The notes beneath the pieces are model-generated. The model had not been told where the DNA came from. It made no database searches and saw nothing but the letters and a program-made list of their open reading frames with translations. 64,000 nucleotides of DNA from Paulownia fortunei (Eukaryota; Streptophyta; Magnoliopsida; Lamiales; Paulowniaceae), in NCBI GenBank assembly GCA_019321725.1, contig CM033114.1:15976278-16040277 (forward strand). Direction: 5' to 3'. Below are positions 44,097 through 58,056 of the stretch, in pieces; the stretch's first letter is position 1; each line of letters opens with the position of its first letter. The position numbers were made by a program, and so were the translations under genes.

Positions 44097-44572
44097 TTGA
44101 TGTTGAACCTATTTCAAATTCTTCTTTAGTCCAACACTTAACCCCTTTAACATTAAAGTTACTAACTATCCATAATAGACCTATAGTTGTCAGACTTATA
44201 TTCAACTTAATATTTTGAGGACTGTATGCCCCAACTATAACAATACATCTGCAAAATCGAATTGAATTAGGGCATGTGTTAAATAAGTACGGAGGTAATA
44301 TTTAGTAACTGTTGGTCCTAAGTGCATGAAAGGGTCCAAAGGATGATGATAGATAATTTAAAATTTCAATCCCTTTCAAAATATAGCTTTGAATAAAACT
44401 TTATACTCAACCCTTTGAAAATATAGTTGCCTCTTTGTCCAATGAGATAATAACTTTGTCACTTACTCAACTATTTTGATTGGCTTAGGCTTTCAAGAAC
44501 ATCTTACTGAACTTTAGAGTTATGCAATGTAAATATTTAAAAACTTTAGGTAACAATTTTATATATTGTGCA

Positions 44573-47057
44573 TGTTGGGTTTACGTGATTCCGGGGTATA
44601 CGTAGTGAAAAATTAAAATTTTTAAAAATATTAAACCATAACAATTATAGTAATATCCCAAATTTGATGCGATTTTTAATGATCTCGCAATTTCTAATGT
44701 TGTAATAAAATAATTAAAGTTTCAATTTATACCTTTTTATGCACTCTGGTTATCATAGAATATGAAGCAATCAATTGCTAGTTTCTTTTCTAAATTTGAT
44801 TCACAGGGATCCAAATGTCTCTCCTCTAAAGTAGTCCACACTTTGAGCAAGAACTCAAAATTAGAATTCCACTAGTAATTCTGATTTCTTTCTAATCTAG
44901 TTTATGTGTGTATAGAAAAATATTAATTCCTGTTATCAACTAGTGATAAAGAATTAATACTTAAAAAATGAAATTTATGGAGAAAAACGATGGTTGAAGA
45001 AAATAATTTTTCTTCTCTCTTTTGAATGGTCGAAAATTAAATGATGTTTTTTTTCCTATAATTTTTTACCATGAGGTATATACAGGGGGCTCAAAATTTT
45101 AAAAGTCCTACTCTTAGTATTTTTGTGTTTCCTTTTGATTGGTTGGAAGATATTTTAGTTAATCCAAACTTATTCCAACTTTATCCCTTTCATATCTTCC
45201 AAAGATATTTAAGGTTTCTCAAAAATTCCAAAATCTTGACTTTCCATCATTTTCAACCATCTTCATGGGCTAGGCCTTTGTGAATTGGGTTTGGACTCAA
45301 AAATAAATTACACAATTAATTCAATTAATTATCTTAGCCAAAACTGAATTAATTAATTCAATCTAGCCCACCTAATCAAATTATGTCCAATTAAATAATT
45401 TAATTATTTAATTGAGCAAATTAATTTAACAATTAATTTATGGACTACATAATTAATTTGATCCAATCAAATAATTATTTGACTCTAATTAGGCTCCTTA
45501 ATCTTATTAGGTCCAATTAAATAATATAATTATTTAATTAAATAATTAATTCAACTCCTTGAATTCTTGAATTAATTCAAGCCCCAATTAATTAATCTCC
45601 ATTAATTAATTGGATCCAAACCTTTTGATCAATTCCTAAATTAGAAATGTTTAATCTCAAATTGTGTGTGACCCTTTAGGTTCATAACTAAGTTAGAAGT
45701 GGACTTGCAATATTTGCAACTTATGAATAATAATTATTTTAATTAATTAATCCATTTGAAATTAACTCCTTAATTTCAACAACCTTACCAGTCATGGAAA
45801 ATACCTGACAAGTGTATCATGGCCAGTATTTTCATAATCGGATCAGTGATCAAATCGATCTTGTTATTAATTAGCGGTTCTACCGATCAAACTAGTTCAA
45901 TTGGCGGGTTAGACCTGTTTAATGAAAATTGGCGGTCAGACCGGTTTAATAAAAATTGATTATATTTTGTTATTGTATTATGTAAAATAATAATATAATA
46001 GACTACTTATTATGTAATAGATTTTAAATATAAAAATAAAAAAATAACTATGCAAAAAAACATATAACAAAACGCAAAATCCAAATAATCACATAAATAT
46101 AACAAAATATCAAACTTACACTTCTTAAAAAATTAAAAACAAAAAATAAAAAAAAAGATTGAAATCGGTCTGATTTTGAAAACATTGATCATGACTACCT
46201 AAACTTAGGTGAAATAATAAGTGAACTTATTTCAATTACGAGTATCATATACGTAAGGTCTTTCTATCAACTAATCTTTCGATTGAGTCTAGAGTATGCA
46301 TTAATAGTTGAAACCCTAATTGTTCAATAACTATAATTCCATTTCAAGTTTCAATGACTCATGACGAATCGTTAGAAAACTCCCATCTAATATTCATCCT
46401 GCCTTGGCTAAAGACTTCTGAGTTATGAACTATAAAAATATAGAAGATTCACTTGTTCTGCTAGACAAGTAACGATTTCTTTGTTGGCCACTTATTAACC
46501 TCCATACATATTAATGCAATATTCAATATATCCCCTTTGTGATTGTTAGGCAATCAGAAGATACATCAAAATGAAACAGGATATGCACAAGGCTACAATA
46601 GTGCCTTGAGCCAAAGGACTAATCGTATACTATTGTAACATGGAATTTCTTATTTCGACAAACAAGTTTTCAATTTCAGTGTACTTGTTCCCTAAAAGCA
46701 CCCGCATACATGCACTAGCGTCACAACGCCAATGTCCATGGAGTGAGACATTCTCCTCATGCGAGCATGCATCGTATGCACGAGTCTATTAGGCTATTCT
46801 ATATCCCATCTCAAAAATCTCTTAACTCGAACTAATTTAAGATCAAAGTCACAGAGGCATATTTCATGATCACTATCAAATACGTGACCATGCCCTATAG
46901 TTAAGTTTGGTCTAAGAACTTTATCTAATTACAAAATGTAATTAAAGATAAAGAAATTTGCCTATTTTATTAATATGATTTGAAAAAGATTATTTTTACA
47001 AATATAAGAGTATAAAGGACGTCCAACCTAATTGGTACAATGTGAACTACTCTAACA
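44573..47057 (-). mobile_element. Copia LTR A, copy 2
   Basis: Duplicate of the LTR at 1750-4234, with the same nested MITE and the same ends. Only scattered base changes distinguish it. Confidence 0.82.
45824..46187. mobile_element. hAT-like MITE nested in LTR A, copy 2
   Basis: Duplicate of the MITE at 3001-3364, with the same terminal inverted repeats and 8-base target duplication. One visible change is in the central CCGGTC block, which reads CCGATC here. Confidence 0.82.
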
Positions 47058-48622
47058 CTGTAGTGCAAATAGATAATGTGAACATGTAAATGAAACTGCA
47101 GAATACAAATGTAAAAATTGAATGACACAATGATTTTAGTATTTCGAAGGTAAGATAATCCTTCTATGTCTACTCTACTCCTAACTCCCTAAAGGAATCC
47201 ATTAGAACTGCTTTTCAAGTACCTAATTTCAGTTTTAATACTACAACTTAGTTCCCCAAATTAAGTAGATAGTTCTTCTCAGTCTCTTGTTCCCCAAACT
47301 CTGCTAATAATGCAATCCAGTCTTTCTACACAGGTCAAACCATGTCTTCCCACATAGCGACTGAAGAATCTTTCTAAAAGGTCTAATTCTTAACTCTTCT
47401 CATATAGTTCTGAGTTTGAACTCTTTCCACACAAGTCTTAGTCCATCCTAATAGTTCTTTCTGAATTTATTGATAAGGTATCACTCAGCATATGGATGTG
47501 TATATTGAGGATTGTTGAATAAGTATTCTCAATCTACTTTTCACACTTAGGCTATTTTTTAGAGAGATTTAGTAATCTTTTGTGTCATTTCGTGTGTATA
47601 TATCTTGTCTCTCTTCTTGTATATGCAACTTCACTCTTCAACTTTATTTTATAGCTCCATCTTACTTTTTGCCTTTTGCACATGCTTTTCTTGTATCATG
47701 TTGGTACAAGTGTTCTATCATATCGTAGTCTTCCACTATTTGTAATCTAATGTCCTTTTTATCTATCAGCTTGTTTCTACTTTTTATCCATTAGTTTGGA
47801 CTTCGGTATTTTATCAATATGAGATTTACAAATGTAACTTCATCCTTTGAAGGTACACATGTCCTCACTCTAGTGTGACCCCTTAGCCCCTTTAAGTGCA
47901 TTATTACGCTCTTGGACTTGGCCGCTTCTTAGAATCTCATTAATTCACTAATATATTATTGGACTTAGCTAACTCTACTGATTTTTGGTGACTCTGAGTT
48001 CTCACTTAACTACTCTTGTCCTCACTATGTTGAAATCTTTAATCTTGGGTGTTGTTGTCTTGGTCCTAGACTCTTCATCACTTCTTTGATTATCAACTCT
48101 GCTTCATCTTTTCTATTTTAGGCCAAGTTTTCTAAGATAACTACCTAGTAGAGTAGCCTTTACAGAGGTCCTACTTAAAATATTTCAAAAGTTTTGGGGG
48201 TCTATCATTGACTAACCTACTCATCATCGAATTCTATACAAGTTAATCTTAACAGTAACCAAGCAGTATGACCAAGGAGTAGCATTTATTTAAAAAGCTC
48301 TTTTAAAGCTAAAATAGACCTCTCTCTTTATAGGATGTGGAAAATGGATTCACGTAGCATCATAATTGTTCAACTTTTATCAAATATTTTTAAAAACTGG
48401 TAGTTGTACAGATTGAAGACTTTTATGTAAGGTTGTGATGAACATTGACTAGGACATATGATTGAATACAAGTGAAGGTTTATATATTATCACAATGTGA
48501 TAAACTAAGTTTTAGGATCAAAATTACACCTGTCCAAGGGGCTTAAAAAGGGTTTTAAATAATAAGGTTACAAAAGTATAATGTATAAAGAGTTATTTTA
48601 TGTTAAAAATGATCTTTTATTA

Positions 48623-50273
48623 AGTTGAAAAGGGAGATTTCAAGGATGATAAGAAGTCCTCATAAACACTTGAATTTTACATAAAAATTGTGTGCCGATC
48701 CTTCTGGTTGTAGCCCAAAAGTAGACCCCTAAACAATCCTAATGCCCTACACCAAACAAAGGAAAGGTAATAGAGGAAAGGTGAATGACTTTTAGTAATT
48801 AAGTAGTACCTCATAAAGGTATGTGCATTTCTTTTGACCCAAATACAACAAGCTACAAGAAAAATAACTTATTTTGACAACATCATAGTCTCTTTGCTTT
48901 CTTGAACACTTGCAAACTAAGATCTCATACTAAGAAGGAACTTCAACAATCTAATAAGTAAAAAAGCCTATCAAAAGTGTCATCACAAAGGACAATGCAT
49001 AAAAGATGGCCATGATTCTCCTTATGATCTTTACACATGACACATCATAATGGGATGATGACTTGTGGGGTTTCCTAATTTGCAATGAATAACTCTTGTT
49101 TAGCCTCTCATAAAGTAATGACCAAGTAAAAACCTTAATCCTAAAATGCACTTTTGCTTTCTAAATGCATCGGTACAATGGAAAAGGTTGAGGGGACAAC
49201 GAGCAAGAGGCTATAAGAGAGAATTACGCGTGTAATTTTCTAAAGAAACAATTGTCAAGACTCTAGAATTCAAAAGAGAAAAATTTGAAAAGAGAAAGAT
49301 AAACATTAACAAGAACATGTAACAAAATTATGATATCACTATCTTCTCTGCCATTCATGTCCTTGAAGGAGTGAAAGTTCCAAGAACAAGGTGAGCTTGT
49401 ATAAAATGAAAAAATGGGCCTTCATGGACTAGAGAAAGATAATAAAGTCACAAAATAAATACATTGGTCTATTATCTAGCTTAATATCCTCCTAAAACCA
49501 AACCTTACCTCCATTACCTATTTTGTATACAATCAATTGAAACAGAAAAGATTAATATTGGGAAACAAAATTCCAAGTATTTGAACAAGAGGTTGCAACC
49601 AATCAAATGTAAGTCGTACTTGCTCTTGATTAAGGGAGTTGGATTCTTCATGGAAACTCTACAATAACTTCCCAATCATGGAATTTGTGTCGCTGTAAAT
49701 TACCTAATCACATTATTTTTTGGGTTACACAGTCGGTCTAACTAAGTTGCATACAATCTAATGATTTGGTGATTCTTTTAGCCATTGACTCCCAAAAAAA
49801 TGCACAAAGAGGATTTTCTCCCAGTGGTACTTCCAAATACTAGATTAACTAACCCAAAATACCATAACTAGCTACACTAGAGGCATGTGATTAAGTCTGG
49901 TAAATAGTCAGCCCAAAGATCTTACTTTGAAACATGTTAATCTTTAAGACCTAAAACTTATTCAAAAATGTAAAAAATGGACCTCATTCCATATGGTTTC
50001 TTCATCCCCCAATTCTTCTATTCTAATGATAAAACATCGCATGTTTTGGCTTTTTGAAAACCTATTCCAACATTAGAAAGAAGATAAAAGCGTCATATAT
50101 AGAAAAAAACCATTTGTGATGGGAGAGAATTACCACAAATCCTCTGTCTTATTAGAAGGGTTTCATGAGACCATATCAATAACAAGGAAAAATTTAATAG
50201 CTATCTCAACTAAAATCACATCACAAACTTCCAACTGAGAAACGTAGTCCCATGGATATTATATCATGGGAAG
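48623..50273 (-). pseudogene. L1-type LINE relic, copy 2
   Basis: Duplicate of the relic at 5800-7450, with the same motif remnants and breaks. Confidence 0.55.
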
Positions 50274-51322
50274 TTCCCTAATGTGATATGTCCACTTATA
50301 TAATTCATAAGGATATATGATGTAATTAAATTGACATGGAATATTTAAATAAATAGCGAAGAATGATGAATTTAGTATCATCTCATTATCAGGCTATAGA
50401 TGAGACTGAAACATTATGAGTATAGTTTTCAAGGTCTTAAGTTGAATGCTCTCATCCGTCGTTGCACTATGTGGGAAAAGAAAAAACTAACAGAGGAAAA
50501 AAGAGAATGCGAGATTTAAATATAATTTAGAAGCACAAAGAAACCCTTTCTGAGAGAAAAATCTAATTTTACTAAAACTGAAACAAAATGAGTACCTCAT
50601 CATTGATAAGACAATGGTGCAGAATGGGTAGTGGTTCGCCCTTGGGTAAACAAGCATGAATACAACATGTAGGATAATTCTATCTTAAAAGTTATTTAAT
50701 ACTTTTTTTGGAAAACACTCCAAGAATATAATGAAGATAAATATGGGAAACTTAGGATAAAAATGACCTTTACTCCAATAGAGGTAAAGGTTATAAATAG
50801 TTTAGATCCAACACCATTCAGCATGTTGCAAGCCCATATGGCCAGATTTATGCCACTGAAATATGCTTAAAATTTGATTGACGCAAAGGAAAATTTTAAT
50901 ATAGAAATTTTAAAGAGAAATAAACCAAGGGGACTAGAAGATAGCCGAACAAATTTCCCCATAAGTCTTAGACTACTTTTAAATACAAGTTGAACAAATA
51001 ATACACTAGAACACCAAGCCTACTTTGTTTTATCTTAAAGCATTTGCAATTTCTCCGAACATATATATGATCATTTCTCTCAATTTTTGATGAGAGGAGT
51101 ATTGCTTAGATCATAATGTGTAATAATGTTCAAAAAATAATATTTAACTCTTAAAATTTATACCATTTATTACCCTTACTTCTCTTACAATAATTCTTCT
51201 TTTTGGTTCAAACAAGAAAAAACCATCAATATTTTATTTTACTAAATCTACAAACTTCATCGCCAATCCTCCACTACTTTACAAATGCAGTGCCATATAG
51301 ACACCCTTTTTTCATAGTAAAC

Positions 51323-51867
51323 TTAAATTTATGTTAAAGAGAGATTACAAGGAGGAGCAGGGGTTCTCGTAAACACTTGAATAAATAACATAAAAATAGC
51401 TTGACAAACTCTCTCGAGGTTCCTCGAGGGTAGACCTTTTAATAAACCTAGTGTTTTGTGCCAAACGGAAGCAAAGTATATAGCTTCGTGCCAAATCCAA
51501 CTACTAGTCAAGTATTAAACCTTAAATATACATGGATTCTTTTCTACTTAAATAGATCAATTTATAGAAAAAATAGTTGACTTCCATAATATCTTAGTCT
51601 CTTTGCTTCCTCGGACCTTTGGAAACCACATCAAAAAGATCTTAAACCGATTATAACTTTATTATCTCTTTTATTAAATCAAAAAGTCTCTCCTAGAGCC
51701 CCTTAACAAAAGGAAACTGCAAAAGAACATGACCATGATTGGCCCTCATCTTAAGATGATGTCCCAAACCCCAAAGTATTAGAAACCCTACGCTTTAAGT
51801 CCAAGTTCTAGTTACTCCTCTAAGCCCCTAAACTCTTAGGTCTATGGACCTACCCACCCTTCACGTC
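51323..51867 (-). pseudogene. L1-type LINE relic, 3' portion, copy 2
   Basis: Duplicate of 8500-9044, including the 60-codon open stretch, which differs by one residue. Confidence 0.5.
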
Positions 51868-53655
51868 CTATATTTATATGGTATTCATAATTGAAAAGGT
51901 TTACTTTTTCACCTATATTTAGGTCTTGTTACGTGTTAGTAGACTTTATTCATGATATGTGAGTTCTTGGAATTAATGGATTAATGTCAAGAAGATTAAT
52001 TTATTGGATTAATCAGTTGAAATAATTAAATTATTTAATTAAGTTATGAGAGTTGTGAGCTCATTACTAGCTTATGGGTAAACTAGGGATCACACATTAA
52101 CTCAGAGAAATTCCATTTCTTGCCTAATGAATAATCTAAGAGTTGGATTAATTTGGTTAATATGATCAATTAAAAAGAGCTTAATTAATACAAATGTTGA
52201 ATTAATTTTGTTAATTAATTGAATCAATCAATTGACTTAATTGGATTAGGCACCCTAATTTGGTACAAATAAATAATTGATTGGGATCAATTGATTGTAG
52301 TAGGCCTATTTAGTTCTTTAAATAAATTAATTTAATTGATTAGATCAATAAAATTAGACCCAATTAATTAACTAGGTCTAAGTTCATTGGGTGTTGGCAT
52401 TAGGAATCAGATTGGAAATAGAGATCAAAGGGGTGGGTTTGGCCAAACCTGAGACATTTTCTGCTAAGGAAAAATCAGATCTGAGACCCGTGCCACACTG
52501 CCTCCGACACAAAACCCGACAGGTCCAATCCACATTACTTGCCAACCTGTTAAGAATAATTTTTTTTGCCCTTTTAGCCTTGTATAGTTACTTTTCTTTT
52601 TATATAACTATTAGGTTTTGACATTCTTGTCTTGATACTAAAGTGTTAATTGGTTTTAGTTATTTTTTTTTTATTTTCTAAAGGTGATATTAGCATTGAT
52701 TATAGGAGATGAATATAATTAAACTATGTGTTTCACCATTTTTGAATATTTCATATAGCCTATCTGCATACGATTGCTTTAATTTTAATGTAGCATATTC
52801 AAAATGTATGTTTGCATTAGGCCACATATAAACCAATTACATATTTTTGAATTGAAATTGAATTTTGAATAGTTTTGGAATGATTTTCAAGTTGATCAAA
52901 TAATGTTGCACTGTGTACAATCACTTAATTCAAAAATTAGTAAAGCTAAACTGATTATTTATTACAACATATAGTTTATAATAAGAAAATAATAATAGTA
53001 GGAGGTGGATTTGGAGTGGGTCCACAAACTCGTTACATGTCTCGAATCTCGATGAATTTAAAAAGTTAAAACCTGTAGCCACCCTAAGACCCATTTACCT
53101 GGGTTTAGACCCGCCTCATTCATTATGGGTCTGGTTTGAACCTGCCCCACTCTCATTTCTAATTAGGAATTCAAATCCTATATATACACTTCTTGATTAA
53201 TTCTTTCTTCACAAGTTGAATCAAGAATTGATTGATAACATGTAACACAATGTTATGCTTCTTTCGAAACTTTAAATACATCCATTAGTCTAGAATTATC
53301 GAATCATATCCTACTAGCGTAGGAAAGATTGCGAGTGGGCATATAGGTTGTGGATACACTTAGTGGCATAACATTCGGGACTTTAAGTGAATTAATCCAA
53401 CTAAGGGTTTTAGATATTTGATTTTTGTGATACAATCATGGATAGATACCGACCTCAGTCATTTCACTACACCATCATCAATTAAAAGACGATCATGTAT
53501 ACGTCTCTTGACTTTATAAGCTTTATTAGGCATTAAAACATGCAATCGATTAAATTGCCATAGTTTCAGGATACAATATAATTGCATATGATGTGATTTC
53601 TTTTCAATCATTGCAAATTTTCAATTTTCTGCTACGCTACATTTCCTGGATGCCA
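51868..53655 (+). mobile_element. Copia LTR J, copy 2
   Basis: Duplicate of 9045-10835, also lacking its first third and carrying the same MITE. Here it can be followed into the full remaining element, ending in the 3' LTR piece at 58057-58934. Confidence 0.78.
52419..53161. mobile_element. hAT-like MITE nested in LTR J, copy 2
   Basis: Duplicate of the MITE at 9596-10341, three bases shorter. Two bases are missing within the left terminal repeat (GAGATCAAAG instead of GAGATGGCAAAG) and one G is missing near the right end. Its position within the LTR is unchanged. Confidence 0.75.
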
Positions 53656-53656
53656 T

Positions 53657-53668
53657 TGGTATTAGATC
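53657..53668 (+). other. Copia primer-binding site, copy 2
   Basis: Same TGGTATTAGATC site as at 10837-10848, immediately 3' of LTR J copy 2. Confidence 0.8.
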
Positions 53669-56600
53669 TTAGGTTTGTATATTTTAATACCTATTCGATT
53701 ACATTTGATGAATTTATTTGATAAATTGCATTTATTTATGCATATTTTATTAATTAAATAAATTTCTTTATTTGGAAGTAATGCATTTTACATTTTAAAG
53801 CTTGAAACTAATACATGAGACAAAATAAACAAAAAAATAACAACACGATGGCAACCTGCCAACCCTCACCACCCAATGTGTGATGTCGGGTGGAGGCTGT
53901 TGTTGGCCTAGGTGGTGGGTAGTAACCCAGCTCCCACATTGGGTGGACTGCTAGCATCTTCTGCACATTGGTAGATGGTGGATCAAGTTGTCAGCCAGGT
54001 TGGGCATTGGGTGGGGGTGCTAGAATTTCATTACCTAACAAGTTTAAGAAAACTAGTTTCCTAGATCAAGAAATCATTTCTTAACCCAAGAAACTAGTTG
54101 ACCTGCCAGATAGGGCCCGGCACCTTCGGGCGCCTAGATTGTCAGATGCTAAGGCTCTCAAGCTCTTAAGGGCATGCATAGGCGCTCTACATGCAGGCGC
54201 CCAACACCCAGTAACCTAATACAGTGCAATTGGGCAGCTTGGGCACCAGGTGTGCCTTGTAGCATGTCATGTGAGCAAGCTACTACCTTGGTTTATCTAC
54301 TTTGTCTCGAGTGATCACATAGGATTGAAAACTCATGATCATCCATTATTTAGTATGTATGTGATGCATGCTTGGTTAATTTAATATTTTTTTGTGATTA
54401 TACTTGTCATCATGAGGATAGTGAACATTAAATAAACATGATTAGAAAAATAATGAGGTCTTGCATCCAAACCAAGTGTTTCCTTCACTCGAAAATGTTT
54501 CAAGTGTAAAAGCTTAATTAGTTTTATATAAAGTGAAAGTGGGCAATATTGGATTGGACCCAATCATCCATGCATTCCATCATAAATAGTGACATGTGAT
54601 ATGTTGTTGTGCTTAGGGGCTCCAAAAATTAGGATCTGTGGGAAAGTCGAGGCAAAATAGCTTAAGGACTGTATAGGAATACAATCGTTAATGTGTTAAC
54701 TTTTTTTTTGGTTTTGTCATATGGCTCTTAAAATTAGGGTTATGAAAAAGTTTATTGGGCCTCAAACCCACTAAGAAATGGGATTTTCTGGAAGTTCTAT
54801 TTTGAGGTAATAGAATTCAAATAAAATAGTGGGAGACATTTATAGTTAAAGACCTTATTATAATTGATATCAATGGAATGCATGCTTATTCCTGTATGTG
54901 TTTGTAGATTTGGTATACATGGCTAAGAATCTACTTACATCTATTATGAATACTAATAAACTTATCGGTCTTTATAAGTTCGATTGGCTTTGGAACCCTA
55001 ATTTTTTTAAGAATTCAAAAAGAGGGCATATGTCCTCAATTTTGCACTGCCACTAAATCCATCGATGGATGCATGAGGAAGGATCTTGTAGCATTGCAAA
55101 TAAGTTGAGGATGATCTGCAAGCATGATGATATATGATGCACTTGATATCAAATGATTTACAAAGGCAACACGAGAATTTGGCACATACTGTCGAGATTC
55201 ACTTTCACCTACAAGAGTTATACGGTGAACATATAAGGCAGATGAGATATTAAGTATCCAAAGAGCTATTTAGACCCAGTTGATGGAAGGCTCTTTAGCC
55301 CAGGAATATACATTAAAGATGATATGCCTTATATAAAGGCTCGAGTCCCTAGGAGTCATTATTGTTAATAAGCTCTATGTGGATCTTATCCTACAATCTT
55401 TGTAGAGTTTCTTTAACTAATACATGGTCAACTTCAACATGCATAAAAGAGACTAGCCTTGCTGAGTTGGTCAACATATTGAAGACAATTGAATCCACTA
55501 TGAAAAATGATAAGCCTATTATGCTTATTGGTTCTTCATCCTAATTAAAGAATTCTAAGTCTAAGAAATGGAGGAGAAAAAGTTCCTCAAAAAATAAAAA
55601 AAGTGAAGACATCCGATAGAGTCAAGAAGGGTTCCAAAGCCAATGAAAAGTGACACCATTGCAGCAAGTCAGGGCATTGGAGGAGTAACTAGAAGGAGTA
55701 CCTTATGAGCCACAAAAATATTTTATGTGTGTACTTTGTTGAAATTAATCATTTGGTTTAATGATACTTCTTGAGTATTAGGTACCGACTGTCGTTCTCA
55801 ACTATGCAATAATTTGCAAGTAATGATAAGAAGCAGGGACCTAAGTAGAGGAGAGACGACCCTTTGATTGGGAATATAGCAATAGTTCTTGCATTAGCCA
55901 TAGGGACTATCCACTTAGCATTAGGCAGTAGAATTATGATAGATTTAAAATAATGCCTTTACATGTCAAGTCCCGGGCTCACGGGGTTGAAAAATAAAAG
56001 CAAGTCTCTAGCATAATGGGCTCTGCTAGCAACTAAAGGAGTCTATTGTACAAGATTATAAAACATTCAAATTTTCCTCCCACAACTAATGTGGAATATC
56101 ATAATTGTTGATGTCAGAGTTGACCCTACGGTACTATCGGCACGGGAAGTCCGACCAGATGTGTACTTGGACAATCCTGGAGTATGGAAGGAATACAATG
56201 AGGACATCATCTATCTAATAAGGAGTGATTTTGATATCCCACATTATTTGTGGGAGAAAATTTGGAATGGTTTATAAGTGGGTATAATAGACTCATCTAG
56301 TAACTTGGATTAATCATTTTCTCAAAATGAAGATGAATGTGAATTAATTGCTAGTAGAGCTTGTTGCGCAGGAGTCTTGCTTTCAGGTTCCAATCTTGTG
56401 GCCCTAGTGCACGACATTATGCATATGAATTAATTAATAACATTATCTCTATCTCCATTTTGGATACAAAGGGTTATTTTTTTCAAAAAAAGATTGAAGT
56501 TGTTCAATTTTTAGATGTTGCACATTCATAAAGTAACAAAATAAAACTAGATGATCAATCTTCGACATACTTGTGGCATTCTAGATTTGATCACATCTAT

Positions 56601-58056
56601 AAGGAAAGAGTTCGTAAGATGGCATAGTTGCTTGACCTCACGATCTTGCAAGAAATACTAACTTACAAATCTTACCTCAAGAGAAGATGACCAAATCATT
56701 ATTTATGAGACAAGTGAAGCGAGCTACTAATCCTTTTAGATTTGATCGATACGAATGTATGTGGTTTACTAAGTGTTAGTGCATAAGAAAACTATTCGTA
56801 CTTCATTACCTTTATGACAACTTCTAAGTAAGTGTATGTATATCTTCTAAGATATAAGTGTGAAGCCTTTGAAAAGTTTCAGGATTTAGACATGAAGTAG
56901 AGAATCAAACCAGCCCAAGTACTAAAATCCTTTGATCCAATTGTGGAGATGAATACTTAAGCGGCGAGTTCTTTGATTACCTAAAAGAGAATAGGATTCT
57001 CATAGTGGACTCTGCTTGGCATGCCTTAATTAAATAGGGTATTTGAGCGAAGGAACCATACCTTGTTGGACATGGTCGATCTATGATGAGTTTTATTAGC
57101 TTTTCTTATTCATTATGGGGTTATGCTCCAGAATAAATAACATTCTTATTAAATAGATTGCCCTCTAAGTCGGTGCCCAAAACATCATATGAGATATGCT
57201 GCGTCAAAACCCCTGTGTTCTAATATCATAGGGTATTGGGGTACCTACTTATGTGAAGCAGCAAGTGGAATACAAGCTGGATGCCAAACCCATTTTATGC
57301 AAGTTTATTGGGTATTTATAAGAATTGGTTAGGTAATACTTCTATTACCCTTTGGAACAAAGTGTGTTTATTTGAGTAACTCTATCTTCCTTGAAAAAGG
57401 GTTTCTAATGGATAAAAAGGGCGAGGTAATAGAACTTAAAGAAACTCAAGAACCATAAAGTGTCCTACACGAGGCAATAGTGCTTGAACCTATTACTGAC
57501 ACTTCTAGTACACAACCTCCTAGAAGATTTGAAAGAACCTCGAAGTGACCTGAGAGGTATGGCTTCTTGTTAGAGAATTAGGAGGATTTTTTTATGGAAT
57601 TCAACAAAGTCGATGTCTAACTTCATATTCACCTTAAATAATGAGACGGATAGCTAGAATAGTTCCAAGCAAAAGCTGACTGCGGATTTCACTACTTAGG
57701 CTGAATCTATCGCAGCATGCAATGGTACAAAATAAGCTATTTGGATACAGAACTTCATCCATGAGTTAGGTCTAGTTCAAATCATTGTTGATCCAGTCTT
57801 AGTGTACTAGGATAACAATGGGGTGATTGTGCAAGCAAAGGAGTTAAGATCTCATTACCAATCTAAGTACATCATGAGATGATACCTTTTGATCCAGAGA
57901 TTTAATGATAGAGGTGACCAAATTGGAAAGAGCTACCTTAGTAGAAAATATAGTAGATCTACTAACTAAACCCCTATCACAAAGAGTGTTTGAAGGACAT
58001 TTCGAGAAGATGGGCTTTAGATACATGGGCAACTATCTCTAAGATGAGTGGAAGAT
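53669..58056 (+). pseudogene. Copia internal region, copy 2, with integrase and RNase H
   Basis: The same leader, gag (from 54919) and protease as copy 1, then integrase (about 56560-57560). Recognisable integrase segments include DTNVCGLLS, YFITFMTT, VFERRNHTLLDMV and FLEKGFL. RNase H follows (about 57640-58040), with AESIAACNGTK and DNNGVIVQAKELRSH, then a tail ending in FEGHFEKMGF. The reverse transcriptase expected between integrase and RNase H is missing, so an internal deletion lies near 57600-57650. Numerous stops are present. The purine-rich GAGTGGAAGA before 58057 is a plausible polypurine tract. Confidence 0.78.
56624..57610 (+). pseudogene. Copia integrase relic beyond the duplicated block
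   Basis: Part of the Copia internal region of copy 2 that has no counterpart in copy 1, because of the gap. Segments DTNVCGLLS, YFITFMTT, VYVYLLRYKCEAFEKFQDL and VFERRNHTLLDMV follow the order of the Copia integrase core. The C-terminal part is recognisable around 57370-57420 (SIFLEKGFL) and in the linker KKGEVIELKETQEP. Stops and frameshifts are frequent. Confidence 0.75.

Larger units (their letters stand above)
42825..56623. repeat. 13.8-kb duplicated block, copy 2
   Basis: This is the second copy of the block at 1-13803. It continues without a break past 56623 into Copia integrase sequence, which shows what copy 1 would be expected to contain where the assembly gap now lies. Its left edge falls about 180 bases upstream of the TATA-like box of the STIG1 relic. 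That is only the left limit visible here, because copy 1 meets the window edge at the same point. Confidence 0.97.
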
